The notes under the pieces are model-generated. The model was not told the origin of the DNA. It searched no databases and saw only the letters and a program-made list of their open reading frames with translations. This document shows, in pieces, positions 8,509 to 17,019 of a stretch of 64,000 nt of DNA. Both the position numbers and the translations under genes were made by a program. Position 1 is the stretch's first letter; every line of letters begins with the position of its first letter. This DNA is from Bog-473 sp963719485 (lineage in GTDB: Bacteria > Actinomycetota > Acidimicrobiia > Acidimicrobiales > RAAP-2): contig OY970387.1 of assembly GCA_963719485.1 (NCBI GenBank), positions 3,658,001 to 3,722,000 of the forward strand, given 5' to 3'.

Positions 8509-9249
8509 TCAATACCGGCCGGTCTTCTCCCGCGCTTCGTCGTAAACGGCCTGGAGCCGGGGGACGAGCGCCTCCGTGGCGGCTCTCACGGCTGAACGTG
8601 AGACCCGGCCACCTTCGGTTCGCGGCGGAGGTGGGATGGCCGGCCCGATCACCACCTGAATGGTGTAGGGCTTCGGGACGGCGCTGCCCTTGGGCATGGC
8701 CAGGTCAGACCCGCCGATGCCGATCGGCACGATGGGCGCACCGGTGCGAGCGGAGAGGAAGGCGGCGCCCTCCATCAAGTCCTCCACGACGGGGCCTTCA
8801 CGTCGCGTCCCTTCGGGGAACAGGACGAGGAGCTCGCCGCGGCGCAGCACCTCCTCGGCGCGCTGGAGCGCCTCACGGTCGGCCGATTCACGGTGGACCG
8901 GGAACGCCCCGACGGTGAGGAGCAATTTCCCGAGCCACTTGTTCTCCCACATCTCGTCCTTGGTCATGAAGAAGAGTTTGCGCTCCGTGCAGAAGGCGGC
9001 GAACCCGAAGTCGGCGAAGGAGCGGTGCACGGGAGCCAGGATGGCGGCGCCGGTGGCGGGAATGTGCTCTCTCCCCGTGACCTTGGGCCGGAACCAGGTC
9101 CACAGCGTGGACACGAAGATCATGCGCTCGGTTCGGTACAGCACCGAACGCCGGGCGTCGATCTCAAAAGGTTGATGGCGACCTGGTGCCTCGATCGCAC
9201 GGCCATTTCCTTCACGGCCCGGCGACGAGTCCGCTGAACTCACAGCCAC
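8509..9249 (-). CDS. 1-acyl-sn-glycerol-3-phosphate acyltransferase-like protein
   Basis: 246 residues. The acyltransferase motif HX4D appears as VHRSFADFGF (the usual NH dipeptide is VH here), and motif III is FPEGTRR. The ILAPVHRS and PIVPIGIGGSD regions also match the PlsC family. It would acylate lysophosphatidic acid in phospholipid synthesis at the membrane. Its start (GTG 9249) overlaps the end of the aroA-cmk gene by 10 bases. A cmk-plsC pairing is common in bacteria. Confidence 0.87.
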   Translation of the reverse strand: MAVSSADSSPGREGNGRAIEAPGRHQPFEIDARRSVLYRTERMIFVSTLWTWFRPKVTGREHIPATGAAILAPVHRSFADFGFAAFCTERKLFFMTKDEMWENKWLGKLLLTVGAFPVHRESADREALQRAEEVLRRGELLVLFPEGTRREGPVVEDLMEGAAFLSARTGAPIVPIGIGGSDLAMPKGSAVPKPYTIQVVIGPAIPPPPRTEGGRVSRSAVRAATEALVPRLQAVYDEAREKTGRY

Positions 9250-11162
9250 GACAGCACCTCCTCGACGACATCCTGCACCGTGCGCCCGGTGGTATCGAGC
9301 CGGTGGGCATCCTCGGCCTCGCGCAGCGGCGATGCGTCACGGGTCGAGTCGATCCGATCACGGCGCGCCACTCCCTCGGGCGCCTCGTCGTGGCGCCGGC
9401 GCGCTCGCTCGTCGGCCGACGCAGTCAGATAGACCTTCACCTCGGCTCCGGGGAACACCACCGACCCGATGTCGCGGCCCTCGACGACGCCCCCACCGTG
9501 GGCGGCGGCCCAGGCACGCTGGCGCTCGACCAGGTGCCGCCGCACGTCCGGATTGGCGGCAACGACGGAAACCGCCTGGCCCACCTCAGGCGAACGGATG
9601 CGGTCCGTGACGTCGAGCCCGTCGATCGCGACCCGCTCCCCCACCTCTATGGTCGCCGTCGCGGCGAGTGCCGCCACGGCCTCAGCGTCCTCCGGCGCCG
9701 TTCCCCGTTCGAGGGCGAGCGCGGCGACGGCCCGGTACATGGCGCCGGTATCGAGCCGGTCGAGACCGAGCCGCTGGGCCACCGCGCTCGAGACCGTCGA
9801 TTTGCCCGCTCCCGCCGGCCCGTCAATGGCCACCAGGAGTGGCCGGGGAGGCCGCGCGCCGTGGGCCAGCCCTTCCAGGTCCTCGGCGAACGTCGGGTAA
9901 CTGGTTTCGACAGCACCGAAACCGGTGATCAGACTCCGCTCACCCCGACGGGCGGCGAGCGCGGCCACGGCCGCCGCCATCGCCATCCGGTGGTCACCTC
10001 TGCTGTCGAAGCGTCCGCCGCGCAGCGGGCCGCCGAGCCCCGAGATCTCCAGCGTGTCGCCGTTGATGGTGGCGCGCGCACCGAAGGCCTCGACCATGGC
10101 CGAGACGGCGATCAGGCGATCGACCTCTTTGACCCGGAGCTCGCCGACCTCGGAGAACACGGTGGTGCCGGTCGCGACGGCCGCGGCCACGGCCAGGGCC
10201 GGAATTTCGTCGAGGGACGGGATCTCGTTCGCGTGCACCTCGGTCGCCCGCAATGGACCGGATGTCGCCTTGATGGTGGTGGTACCCGGACCTCCCGCTC
10301 CCGGCACCAGGGTGATGCGCGCGCCCATCCGCTCCAGAACGGAGACGTAGCCGAGCCGGGCCGGTCCGCTGTACACGCCGGCCACCTCGACGGCGCTGTC
10401 AGGCACGACGCATCCCGCCACGACGAAGAACGCCGATGCGGAGGGGTCGCCGGGCACTGTGCGCTCGACGGGCTTGAGGGTCGACGCCCGCACACGCACG
10501 ACGCGACCCTCACCCCAGGGCTCGACGGTGAGGTCGGCGCCGGCCTCGACCAGCATCTCCTCGGTGTGCGCACGGGTCGTGACGGCCTCGCGCACGACCG
10601 TCGTCCCTTCGGCCGACAGTCCGGCGAGGAGGATGGCCGACTTCACCTGGGCGCTGGCCACTGTGGACGTCCAGTCGATGCCGTGCAGGACCCCACCCCG
10701 GACGCGCAACGGCGGCTGACAGCGTGGCCCCCGGCCAGCGACCGTGGCCCCCATGAGACCCAGGGGTTCGGCCACCCGGTCCATTGGCCGCGAGGAGAGC
10801 GAGTCGTCACCCACCAGCTCCGTCTCCCAGTCGAACCCGGCGACGAGGCCCGTCAGCAAGCGCATGGACGTCCCGGAGTTCCCGCAGTCGAGTGGCGTGG
10901 CGGGGCGGTGGAGGCGAGCGCGACCACCGTGCAGCACGATCGTCCCGTCGTCGTGGCGCTCCACGCCGACCCCCATCGCTTCCACGGCCGCCAGGGAAGC
11001 GGTGACATCGGCGCCGTCCGAGAGCCCGTGGATCACTGAGGTGCCCTCCGCTAGTGCACCGAGCAGCACGGCGCGGTGCGAGATCGACTTCTCGCCAGGG
11101 GTGCGGACGGTCCCGCGGCACGCAGTGCCGCCGTCGACGACCAGGGCGCGCGGTGCCGTCAT
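9240..11162 (-). CDS. aroA-cmk: bifunctional EPSP synthase / cytidylate kinase fusion
   Basis: 640 residues in one uninterrupted frame. Residues 1 to about 430 are 3-phosphoshikimate 1-carboxyvinyltransferase: TPGEKSISHRAVLLGAL with the active-site Lys, CGNSGTSMRLLTG, the GDPSASAFFV loop, and RGDHRMAMAAA. From about residue 440 a complete cytidylate kinase follows: P-loop DGPAGAGKSTVSS, LDTGAMYRAVA, GRDIGSVVFP and the closing DTTGRTVQDVVEEVL. It joins shikimate-pathway and CMP-phosphorylating activities in one polypeptide. Its start overlaps the tyrA stop by four bases, and its end overlaps the plsC-like start. Confidence 0.94.
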   Translation of the reverse strand: MTAPRALVVDGGTACRGTVRTPGEKSISHRAVLLGALAEGTSVIHGLSDGADVTASLAAVEAMGVGVERHDDGTIVLHGGRARLHRPATPLDCGNSGTSMRLLTGLVAGFDWETELVGDDSLSSRPMDRVAEPLGLMGATVAGRGPRCQPPLRVRGGVLHGIDWTSTVASAQVKSAILLAGLSAEGTTVVREAVTTRAHTEEMLVEAGADLTVEPWGEGRVVRVRASTLKPVERTVPGDPSASAFFVVAGCVVPDSAVEVAGVYSGPARLGYVSVLERMGARITLVPGAGGPGTTTIKATSGPLRATEVHANEIPSLDEIPALAVAAAVATGTTVFSEVGELRVKEVDRLIAVSAMVEAFGARATINGDTLEISGLGGPLRGGRFDSRGDHRMAMAAAVAALAARRGERSLITGFGAVETSYPTFAEDLEGLAHGARPPRPLLVAIDGPAGAGKSTVSSAVAQRLGLDRLDTGAMYRAVAALALERGTAPEDAEAVAALAATATIEVGERVAIDGLDVTDRIRSPEVGQAVSVVAANPDVRRHLVERQRAWAAAHGGGVVEGRDIGSVVFPGAEVKVYLTASADERARRRHDEAPEGVARRDRIDSTRDASPLREAEDAHRLDTTGRTVQDVVEEVLSWL

Positions 11163-12253
11163 GACAAGTGCTCGGCCCGGCCGCGGTAGCCACGTGACTC
11201 GACGGCGGCAGTGAGGGTGTCGGCATCCGCTCCGTCGACCACGAGGATGAGGACACCGCGCGGGCCCTCGGCGGAGTGCGCGATCTCGATGTCGTAGATG
11301 CCGATCCCGGCGTCGGCCGCCAGGGACGTGATCTCCGCCAGGACGCCCGCCCGGTCCGGCACCGGAATGCGGAGCTCGGCGAGGTGCTCGGGCCGCACGG
11401 CGCGGGCTGGGAGGTTCCTCCGGGCTGCGCTGGCTTTCTGCAGCGAGCCGAGGAGCGCACTGCGGTCCCGTGCCGCGACGCGGTCCCGCATCACGCCGAG
11501 GTCGGTCAGCAGCGCATCGAGCGCGTCGACGATGGCGGCAGCGTTCTCGGCGCAGATGTCGGGCCAGATCCCAGGGTGGCCGGCGGCCACCCTGGTCATG
11601 TCGCGAAAGCCGCCGGCGGCCAAACGGAGCAGCGCGCCGTCCTGCTGGGCGCCATCCGTGGCGGCGTTCATCAGGGTGGCCGCGACGAGGTGCGGCACGT
11701 GCGACACCACGGCGACCAGTCGGTCGTGGTCCGCCGCCGACAGGACGAGCACGTCCGCACCCAGGCTCATCACCACGCCCTTCAGCCGGTTGAAGGCTTC
11801 AAGGTCGGTTGCCGCGGTCGGGGTCAGGACCCACACGGCTCCCTCGAAGAGGTCGGGATCGGCACCGTGCAGCCCACTTTGCTCCGACCCGGCCATCGGG
11901 TGCCCGCCGATGAAGCGCGGGTGATCGGCCTCTTCGACGATGGCCGACTTGACCCCACTCACGTCGGTCACCACCGCGTCGGTCAGCCGACCGTCCTGAT
12001 CGAGGAGGCCGCGGGCCACCCCGGCGACCGCGGCCGCCGGGGTCGCGACGAAGATCACCTCCGCCAGAGGATCGTCTTCGGCGGCGTCGATCACGCCCGC
12101 CCGGAGGGCGGCGCGGACCTGCTCTTCGTCTGCATCGAGGCCGGACACGTGCCAGCCTCGCCGACGCAAACCCAGCGCGATCGACCCCCCGATCAGCCCG
12201 GTCCCGACGACGAGAGCCCGCCGGCGCTCACCGACCTCAGCCGGGGAGGTCAT
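11159..12253 (-). CDS. tyrA: prephenate dehydrogenase with C-terminal ACT domain
   Basis: 364 residues. An N-terminal Rossmann motif GTGLIGGSIALGLRRRG precedes the family features FIGGHPMAGSEQSG and VVSHVPHLVAATLMN. The last 80 residues are an ACT regulatory domain (IPVPDRAGVLAEITSLAADA), likely for tyrosine feedback. It makes hydroxyphenylpyruvate from prephenate. ATG 12253 was chosen because it lies just before the nucleotide-binding fold; it lies inside the end of aroH (17-base overlap). It forms an aromatic amino acid block with aroH and aroA. Confidence 0.93.
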   Translation of the reverse strand: MTSPAEVGERRRALVVGTGLIGGSIALGLRRRGWHVSGLDADEEQVRAALRAGVIDAAEDDPLAEVIFVATPAAAVAGVARGLLDQDGRLTDAVVTDVSGVKSAIVEEADHPRFIGGHPMAGSEQSGLHGADPDLFEGAVWVLTPTAATDLEAFNRLKGVVMSLGADVLVLSAADHDRLVAVVSHVPHLVAATLMNAATDGAQQDGALLRLAAGGFRDMTRVAAGHPGIWPDICAENAAAIVDALDALLTDLGVMRDRVAARDRSALLGSLQKASAARRNLPARAVRPEHLAELRIPVPDRAGVLAEITSLAADAGIGIYDIEIAHSAEGPRGVLILVVDGADADTLTAAVESRGYRGRAEHLS

Positions 12254-12611
12254 CGCGGAGCCCTTGGGCACCGTGCAGGTAGACGTGTTTGATCTCGTCG
12301 CGCGACTTGGTCGTGTGAACATGGAGCAGGACCCGGATGCAGAGGGGCATGGAGCCCGGCACGGCGATCTCTGCGGCACACAGGAGCGGGACGGCGCCGA
12401 ACCCGATCTCGCGGATGGCGGTCGCCGGGAACGTGCTGTTCACGTCCGCCGTGGCCGTGAAGAGCACGCTGATGATGTCGTCCTCGACCAACCCGTTGCT
12501 GGCCATGAGCTCGTGCATGAGCTCTTGGGAGCGCTCGGTGACCTGGGACACCGTGTCCTCGTCGACCGTCGTCGCCCCGCGCAAACCCCTGACAGTGGGA
12601 GCGGGTGCCAT
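12237..12611 (-). CDS. aroH: chorismate mutase, AroH type
   Basis: 124 residues, the size of the Bacillus-type trimeric chorismate mutase. It shows VRGLRGATTVDEDT, the central LFTATADVNSTFPATAIRE with the active-site arginine region, VPGSMPLCIRVL, and the C-terminal KHVYLHGAQGLR. It converts chorismate to prephenate, which feeds the adjacent prephenate dehydrogenase. It overlaps the tyrA start, so the two are probably coupled. Confidence 0.95.
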   Translation of the reverse strand: MAPAPTVRGLRGATTVDEDTVSQVTERSQELMHELMASNGLVEDDIISVLFTATADVNSTFPATAIREIGFGAVPLLCAAEIAVPGSMPLCIRVLLHVHTTKSRDEIKHVYLHGAQGLRDDLPG

Positions 12612-12662
12612 GGCGGGTCACTCTACCGGCATCGATCGGGATGCCCGTCTGACCAGGCCCGA

Positions 12663-13451
12663 CTACGCCTGGTGGCCCGGACCCGGGCGCCTGGGACTGG
12701 CCGACGCGGCGAGAGCGCGGATCTCATCGGGCTCGAGGGTGCGCCAGCGCCCGGGCGGCAGGTTCGCGTCGCGTACCGGCCCGATCCGGGTACGCACAAG
12801 GCGCCGCACGGGATGGCCGATGGCGCTGCACATGCGCCGCACCTGACGGTTACGACCCTCGTGGATGACCAGGCGGAGGACACCCGGCGCCAGCACGCCG
12901 ACCTCGGCAGGTGCGGTGACTCCGTCCTCGAGCTCCACGCCCTGACGCAGTGACCGCAGCGCCCCCGGAGAGGGCGTGCCTCCGGCCACCTCGGCCACGT
13001 ACTCCTTGGCCACCCCGTGCGACGGATGGGTGAGCAGCTGGGAGAGCGCCCCGTCGTTGGTCAGGATGAGGAGTCCCTCGGTGTGAAGGTCCAATCGTCC
13101 CACCGCGAAGACGCGTGGCTCGGGCGGCACCAACGTCATGACCGTGGCACGCCCCTGGGGGTCGTCAGCCGTGGTGATGACGCCATCCGGCTTGTTCAGC
13201 AGGTAGTAGACGAGGTCGGGGGCCACCGGTACCAGCACGCCGTCGACCTCGACCCTGGCCACCAGGGGATCGATGCGCCGGCCGAGCGAGGCGACCTCTC
13301 CATCGACACGGACCCGCCCCGCTGCGATCAGCTCCTCGCAGGCTCGCCGCGATCCGATGCCGACCCGGGCCAGGACCTTCTGCAGGCGTTCGCCCTCAGG
13401 CGTCGTCAGAGGCCGCCTCGACGCCGAGGCCCAGCGCCGACTGCAGGTCAC
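12663..13451 (-). CDS. rluB: pseudouridine synthase, RsuA/RluB family
   Basis: 262 residues from the GTG at 13451. The S4 RNA-binding domain (RLQKVLARVGIGSRRACEEL) is followed by the catalytic domain with the active-site Asp in VGRLDLHTEGLLILTND, and by EGRNRQVRRMCSAIGHPV. It modifies 23S rRNA, probably U2605, by homology. The start is uncertain: the GTG lies 55 bases inside scpB, while a CTG at 13409 just before the S4 domain would fit the family better. An scpA-scpB-rluB order is conserved in actinobacteria. Confidence 0.92.
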   Translation of the reverse strand: MTCSRRWASASRRPLTTPEGERLQKVLARVGIGSRRACEELIAAGRVRVDGEVASLGRRIDPLVARVEVDGVLVPVAPDLVYYLLNKPDGVITTADDPQGRATVMTLVPPEPRVFAVGRLDLHTEGLLILTNDGALSQLLTHPSHGVAKEYVAEVAGGTPSPGALRSLRQGVELEDGVTAPAEVGVLAPGVLRLVIHEGRNRQVRRMCSAIGHPVRRLVRTRIGPVRDANLPPGRWRTLEPDEIRALAASASPRRPGPGHQA

Positions 13452-14034
13452 GCTCGAGGTCGCCGGCCACCTCGGGCCCCGGCAGGAAGTCCTCCACCGC
13501 CGGGAGTTGCTCGAGTGAGTCGAGACCGAGTCGCTCCAGGAACAGATCGGTCGTGCCGAAGAGCGCCGGTTGGCCGGGTCCGTCCGCGTGGCCGACCACG
13601 TGGATGTACCCCCGCTGCTCCAGCAGGCGGCTCACGCCGTCCACGTTGACGCCACGCAGTGCCGAGATCTGACCGCGGGAGACTGGCTGGCGGTACGCCA
13701 CGATGGCCAGCGTCTCGAGCGCGGCAGTCGAGAGCCGATGCGACACCTCTCGGTTCGCGAACCGCTCGACGTAGGGCGCGAGATCGGGATGGGTCTGGAG
13801 ACGCGCTCCTCCGGCGATACGGGCGAGCACGAACCCCCGGTGTTCACGCTCGTAGGACTCCGCGAGCCCGTCGAGCGCCTCCTCGACCCGCTCGACCGGC
13901 TCCTCCACGAGCTCGGCCAGCAGTTGGGGCGGGATGGGTTCTACCGCCACCAGAAGGATGGCCTCGATCGTGCGTCCCAACTCTGCGCTTTCCACGGGAT
14001 TCAAGCCCTCACCCTTCGTAGTCGTCGATCTCAT
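13396..14034 (-). CDS. scpB: segregation and condensation protein B
   Basis: 212 residues with two winged-helix domains. Typical ScpB signatures are IEAILLVAVEPIPPQLLAEL, STAALETLAIVAYRQPVSRG and INVDGV-like VNVDGVSRLLEQRGYI, then PALFGTTDLFLERLGL. ScpB works with ScpA and SMC in chromosome compaction. It overlaps the scpA end by 26 bases and contains the possible rluB start. Confidence 0.95.
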   Translation of the reverse strand: MRSTTTKGEGLNPVESAELGRTIEAILLVAVEPIPPQLLAELVEEPVERVEEALDGLAESYEREHRGFVLARIAGGARLQTHPDLAPYVERFANREVSHRLSTAALETLAIVAYRQPVSRGQISALRGVNVDGVSRLLEQRGYIHVVGHADGPGQPALFGTTDLFLERLGLDSLEQLPAVEDFLPGPEVAGDLERDLQSALGLGVEAASDDA

Positions 14035-14818
14035 AGCCGGCCAACTCCGACAGCCCCCGGCCGCTCGTCACCCCGGCCAGGTGGTCGGCCGCCAGCCACG
14101 AGATGCGCAGATCTCCGAACGTCGAACCTTGGCCCAGCGTCACACGACCCATCTTGCACAGCTCGAGGAGGGCCAGGAAGCGCACGATGACCTCAATCCG
14201 CGTGCGGCAGCCTTCCACCAGGGCCCGGAACGAGGTCGCCCGCTCGGACTCGTGCACCGCCATGAGGTCGGCCACGGCCTCGGAGACCGAAACGGTGTCG
14301 ACCGTGACGTGGGACAGGTCGACCCGGGGCACCGGGCGTTCGGCCGACCCCCGCAGATAGGCCTGGGCCAAGTCCTCGGGCGTGATCCCGGCCAAGAGGT
14401 CCGGGGCGTGCACGACGAAGTCGTCGTCCAGCCCGACCTCGCGCGGGATCGAGCGTGACGCTTGTTCGGCCATGGCCACGAAGACGTCGGCCGCGGCGGC
14501 GTAGGCCCTGCACTCGAGCAGCCGGGCCAGGAGCAGATCCCGCTCTTCCCACCCCACCAGATCCTCGTCCTCGTCGCTGGTCTCGGGTCCGGGCAACAGC
14601 CTCTGTGACTTGAGCTCGATGAGGATGGCTGCCACGAGGAGGAACTCCGAGAGCTGGTTGAAGTCGATCTGCTCGCGCTGCTCCGACAGCACGCTCACGA
14701 AGGCGTCGATCACGGGCAGGAGGGGGATGTCGAGGATATCGACCTCGTGGGACGAAACGAGGTGCAGCAAGAGGTCGATGGGACCCTCGAAACTTGGCGT
14801 CGAGACCGAGTAGGCCAC
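14009..14818 (-). CDS. scpA: segregation and condensation protein A
   Basis: 269 residues. The kleisin N-terminus (FEGPIDLLLHLVSSHEVDIL, then DFNQLSEFLLVAAILIELKS) and the C-terminal winged helix (FLALLELCKMGRVTLGQ) are both clear. It bridges the SMC heads. It is the first gene of the leftward run to plsC and faces trpS across about 90 bases, which must hold both promoters. Confidence 0.96.
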   Translation of the reverse strand: MAYSVSTPSFEGPIDLLLHLVSSHEVDILDIPLLPVIDAFVSVLSEQREQIDFNQLSEFLLVAAILIELKSQRLLPGPETSDEDEDLVGWEERDLLLARLLECRAYAAAADVFVAMAEQASRSIPREVGLDDDFVVHAPDLLAGITPEDLAQAYLRGSAERPVPRVDLSHVTVDTVSVSEAVADLMAVHESERATSFRALVEGCRTRIEVIVRFLALLELCKMGRVTLGQGSTFGDLRISWLAADHLAGVTSGRGLSELAGYEIDDYEG

Positions 14819-14907
14819 CCGCTGACGTTACCGAAACCGCCGACCACCCCCGCGCACCCCTGACCACCTGCCAATGCACCCTCCGAGGCGCCCTACCATG
14901 GCGGCCC

Positions 14908-15897
14908 ATGGACAGGGTCCTCTCCGGTATCGCGCCGTCCGGCAACTTCACCTTGGGCAACTACTTGGGGGCGCTCCGGCACTGGGTCTCCTTCCAGGAC
15001 GGGTACGACGCGTTCTACTGCGTGGTGGACCTCCATGCGCTTACCTCCGAGATCGATCCGGCCGACCTCCGGGCCAACACGCTCGATGCCGCCCTCAACC
15101 TCCTCTCCGTCGGCCTCGACCCGGAGCGTTGCACCCTCTTCGTTCAGAGCCAGGTGCCGGAGCACACCAGGCTGACCTGGCTGCTCGAATGCACCGCCAC
15201 CATGGGGGAGCTCCGGCGCATGACGCAGTTCAAGGACAAAGGGAGGGGCCAGGAGGCGGTCCGGGTGGGCCTCTTCACGTACCCGGTCCTGATGGCCGCC
15301 GACATCCTCCTCTACGACGCCACGGCGGTCCCCGTCGGTGACGATCAGCGCCAGCACCTCGAGCTGACCCGGGAAGTCGCCATCCGGTTCAACAACCGCT
15401 ATGGCGAGACGTTCACCGTCCCCGAGGCGGCGATCCCTGGGACGGGTGCCCGAGTGATGGATCTCCAGCACCCGGAGCGGAAGATGTCCAAGTCCGTCGA
15501 TTCGCCGCTCGGCACGATCGGACTCCTCGATTCTGACGAGGAGATCACCCGGAAGGTGCGCAAGGCGGTGACCGACACCGACGGTGAGGTGCGCTACGAC
15601 CGTGCGGCCAAGCCCGGTCTGGCCAACCTCCTCGACCTCCTGGCGGCGGCCTCCGGACGGACCGCGGTCGAGGTCGCGGAGGGCTACGAACGCTACGGCG
15701 ACCTCAAGAACGACGTGGCGGAAGCGCTGTCCGACCTTCTCCGCCCGGTGCGGAAGCGTCGGTCCGAGCTCGAGAAGGACCTGCCTTACGTCCACAGCGT
15801 GTTGGCACGCGGGGCGGCCCATGCCCACGGCGTCGCGGCGGCCACCTACGCCCGGGCGGCCGACGCGATCGGGCTCCTGGCGCCTGCGGCCGATTAG
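14908..15897 (+). CDS. trpS: tryptophanyl-tRNA synthetase
   Basis: 329 residues. The class I signatures are present: a HIGH-equivalent PSGNFTLGN at about 11-19 and KMSKS at about 192-196, in HPERKMSKSVDSPLG. AGGE-free family motifs such as LLECTATMGELRRMTQFKDK also fit TrpRS. The frame is open further upstream, but ATG 14908 (MDRVLSGIAPSG) matches the family start. It overlaps the convergent M50 protease gene by four bases. Confidence 0.96.
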   Translation: MDRVLSGIAPSGNFTLGNYLGALRHWVSFQDGYDAFYCVVDLHALTSEIDPADLRANTLDAALNLLSVGLDPERCTLFVQSQVPEHTRLTWLLECTATMGELRRMTQFKDKGRGQEAVRVGLFTYPVLMAADILLYDATAVPVGDDQRQHLELTREVAIRFNNRYGETFTVPEAAIPGTGARVMDLQHPERKMSKSVDSPLGTIGLLDSDEEITRKVRKAVTDTDGEVRYDRAAKPGLANLLDLLAAASGRTAVEVAEGYERYGDLKNDVAEALSDLLRPVRKRRSELEKDLPYVHSVLARGAAHAHGVAAATYARAADAIGLLAPAAD

Positions 15898-16658
15898 ATC
15901 CCGAGCACGCTGACCCACCAGTTGAACAGGCGGTCGAAAAGCCACGTGATGGGTCCGTGTGGGTACAGGAGAAAGTTGAGGAGCACGAGCCCGATCAGGA
16001 GCGGCATCGTGTACTGGCGGTACTTCAAATACGTCGGCCAATAGCGCGCCGGTAGCAGCCGCTCGAGGAGGGCCGAGCCGTCGAGAGGTGGGATCGGAAT
16101 CAGGTTGAAGATGCAGAGCCACACGTTGACCAGACCGGCGTAGAAGACGATCTGCGCGACGGTCGAGAGCTGCCCGAAGGGCGATAGCCGGGGACGGATC
16201 ACCTCGATGAACAACACAGCGAAGATCGCGGCCAGAACGGCGTTGGTCGCCGGGCCGGCCAGCGACACCAGCACGCCCTCGTTACGCGGCTTGCGTAACC
16301 GCCCGACGTTCACCGGCACCGGCTTGGCCCATCCAAAGACCCCGGCGCCGGCGAGGGACAGCAGCGCCGGAACGATCAGGGTGCCGACGGGGTCCACGTG
16401 CGCGATCGGATTGAGGGTCAGGCGACCCGCACGCTTGGCCGTGTCGTCCCCGAATGCGTTGGCGACCCAGCCGTGCGACACCTCGTGCAGGATGATGGAG
16501 GGCACGATGACGCAGAAGACGATGAGCTCCTGCTCGGTGATGTGGTGGGAGCGGTAAAGCGCGAAGAAGACCACCGCACCGGCCACTACCCAGAGCGTGC
16601 GCTTGGTCCGTTGATCCATCGGTCGGCGCCCCCGTGAAGAGGCTCCGGGCGGGGTCAC
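15894..16658 (-). CDS. site-2 protease family (M50) membrane metalloprotease
   Basis: 254 residues, mostly membrane. The zinc motif HExxH is HEVSH in ILHEVSHGWVANAFGDDTA, and the second metal motif is NLIPIPPLDGSALLERLLP. Five or so hydrophobic segments are visible. It belongs to the short M50 group without a PDZ domain, whose substrates are mostly unknown. GTG 16658 directly abuts the upstream stop; ATG 16619 (MDQRTKRT) is an alternative start. Confidence 0.85.
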   Translation of the reverse strand: MTPPGASSRGRRPMDQRTKRTLWVVAGAVVFFALYRSHHITEQELIVFCVIVPSIILHEVSHGWVANAFGDDTAKRAGRLTLNPIAHVDPVGTLIVPALLSLAGAGVFGWAKPVPVNVGRLRKPRNEGVLVSLAGPATNAVLAAIFAVLFIEVIRPRLSPFGQLSTVAQIVFYAGLVNVWLCIFNLIPIPPLDGSALLERLLPARYWPTYLKYRQYTMPLLIGLVLLNFLLYPHGPITWLFDRLFNWWVSVLGI

Positions 16659-17015
16659 CTAGTGCTTGGCGGCGTCGGCGATGCAGAGGCGGGCGGCGGG
16701 CATGGCCTCGAGCCGGGCTGCCCCGATCGGCTTCCCGCAGACCTCGCATTTGCCGTAGTTCCCGGCCTCCAGACGTTGGATGGCAGCCTCGACCTCGTCG
16801 AGTGCCTCGCGGAGCTCGGTGGCCAGGCGCTCGGCCTCGCCCCGCTCCGCCGTCACCTGGCTGGAGTCGGCGAAGTTGGAGTCGTAGTTGAGGCCACTCC
16901 CCTGGTCTGCGAAGCCCAGCTCCTTCAGCTGGGCCTGCAACCCCGCCTGCTCTTCGCGCAGGAGGGCGGCAAAATCGACGTCGGCGGTCTCCGCCGTAGG
17001 GGCCTCATTCGGCAT
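16659..17015 (-). CDS. TraR/DksA-type zinc-finger protein with incomplete finger
   Basis: 118 residues. A helical N-terminal half (LLREEQAGLQAQLKELG) is followed by the DksA-type finger CEVCGKPIGAARLEAMPAAR. The second Cys pair reads LCIAD: only one Cys remains and the fourth ligand position is Asp. It could still bind zinc with another ligand, such as the terminal His. Similar small actinobacterial proteins are thought to act on RNA polymerase. It lies five bases from xerD. Confidence 0.75.
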   Translation of the reverse strand: MPNEAPTAETADVDFAALLREEQAGLQAQLKELGFADQGSGLNYDSNFADSSQVTAERGEAERLATELREALDEVEAAIQRLEAGNYGKCEVCGKPIGAARLEAMPAARLCIADAAKH

Positions 17016-17019
17016 GCGC

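Noticed and set aside
9186..11039. A 617-codon plus-strand frame
   Set aside because: Complement of the aroA-cmk gene; no motifs.
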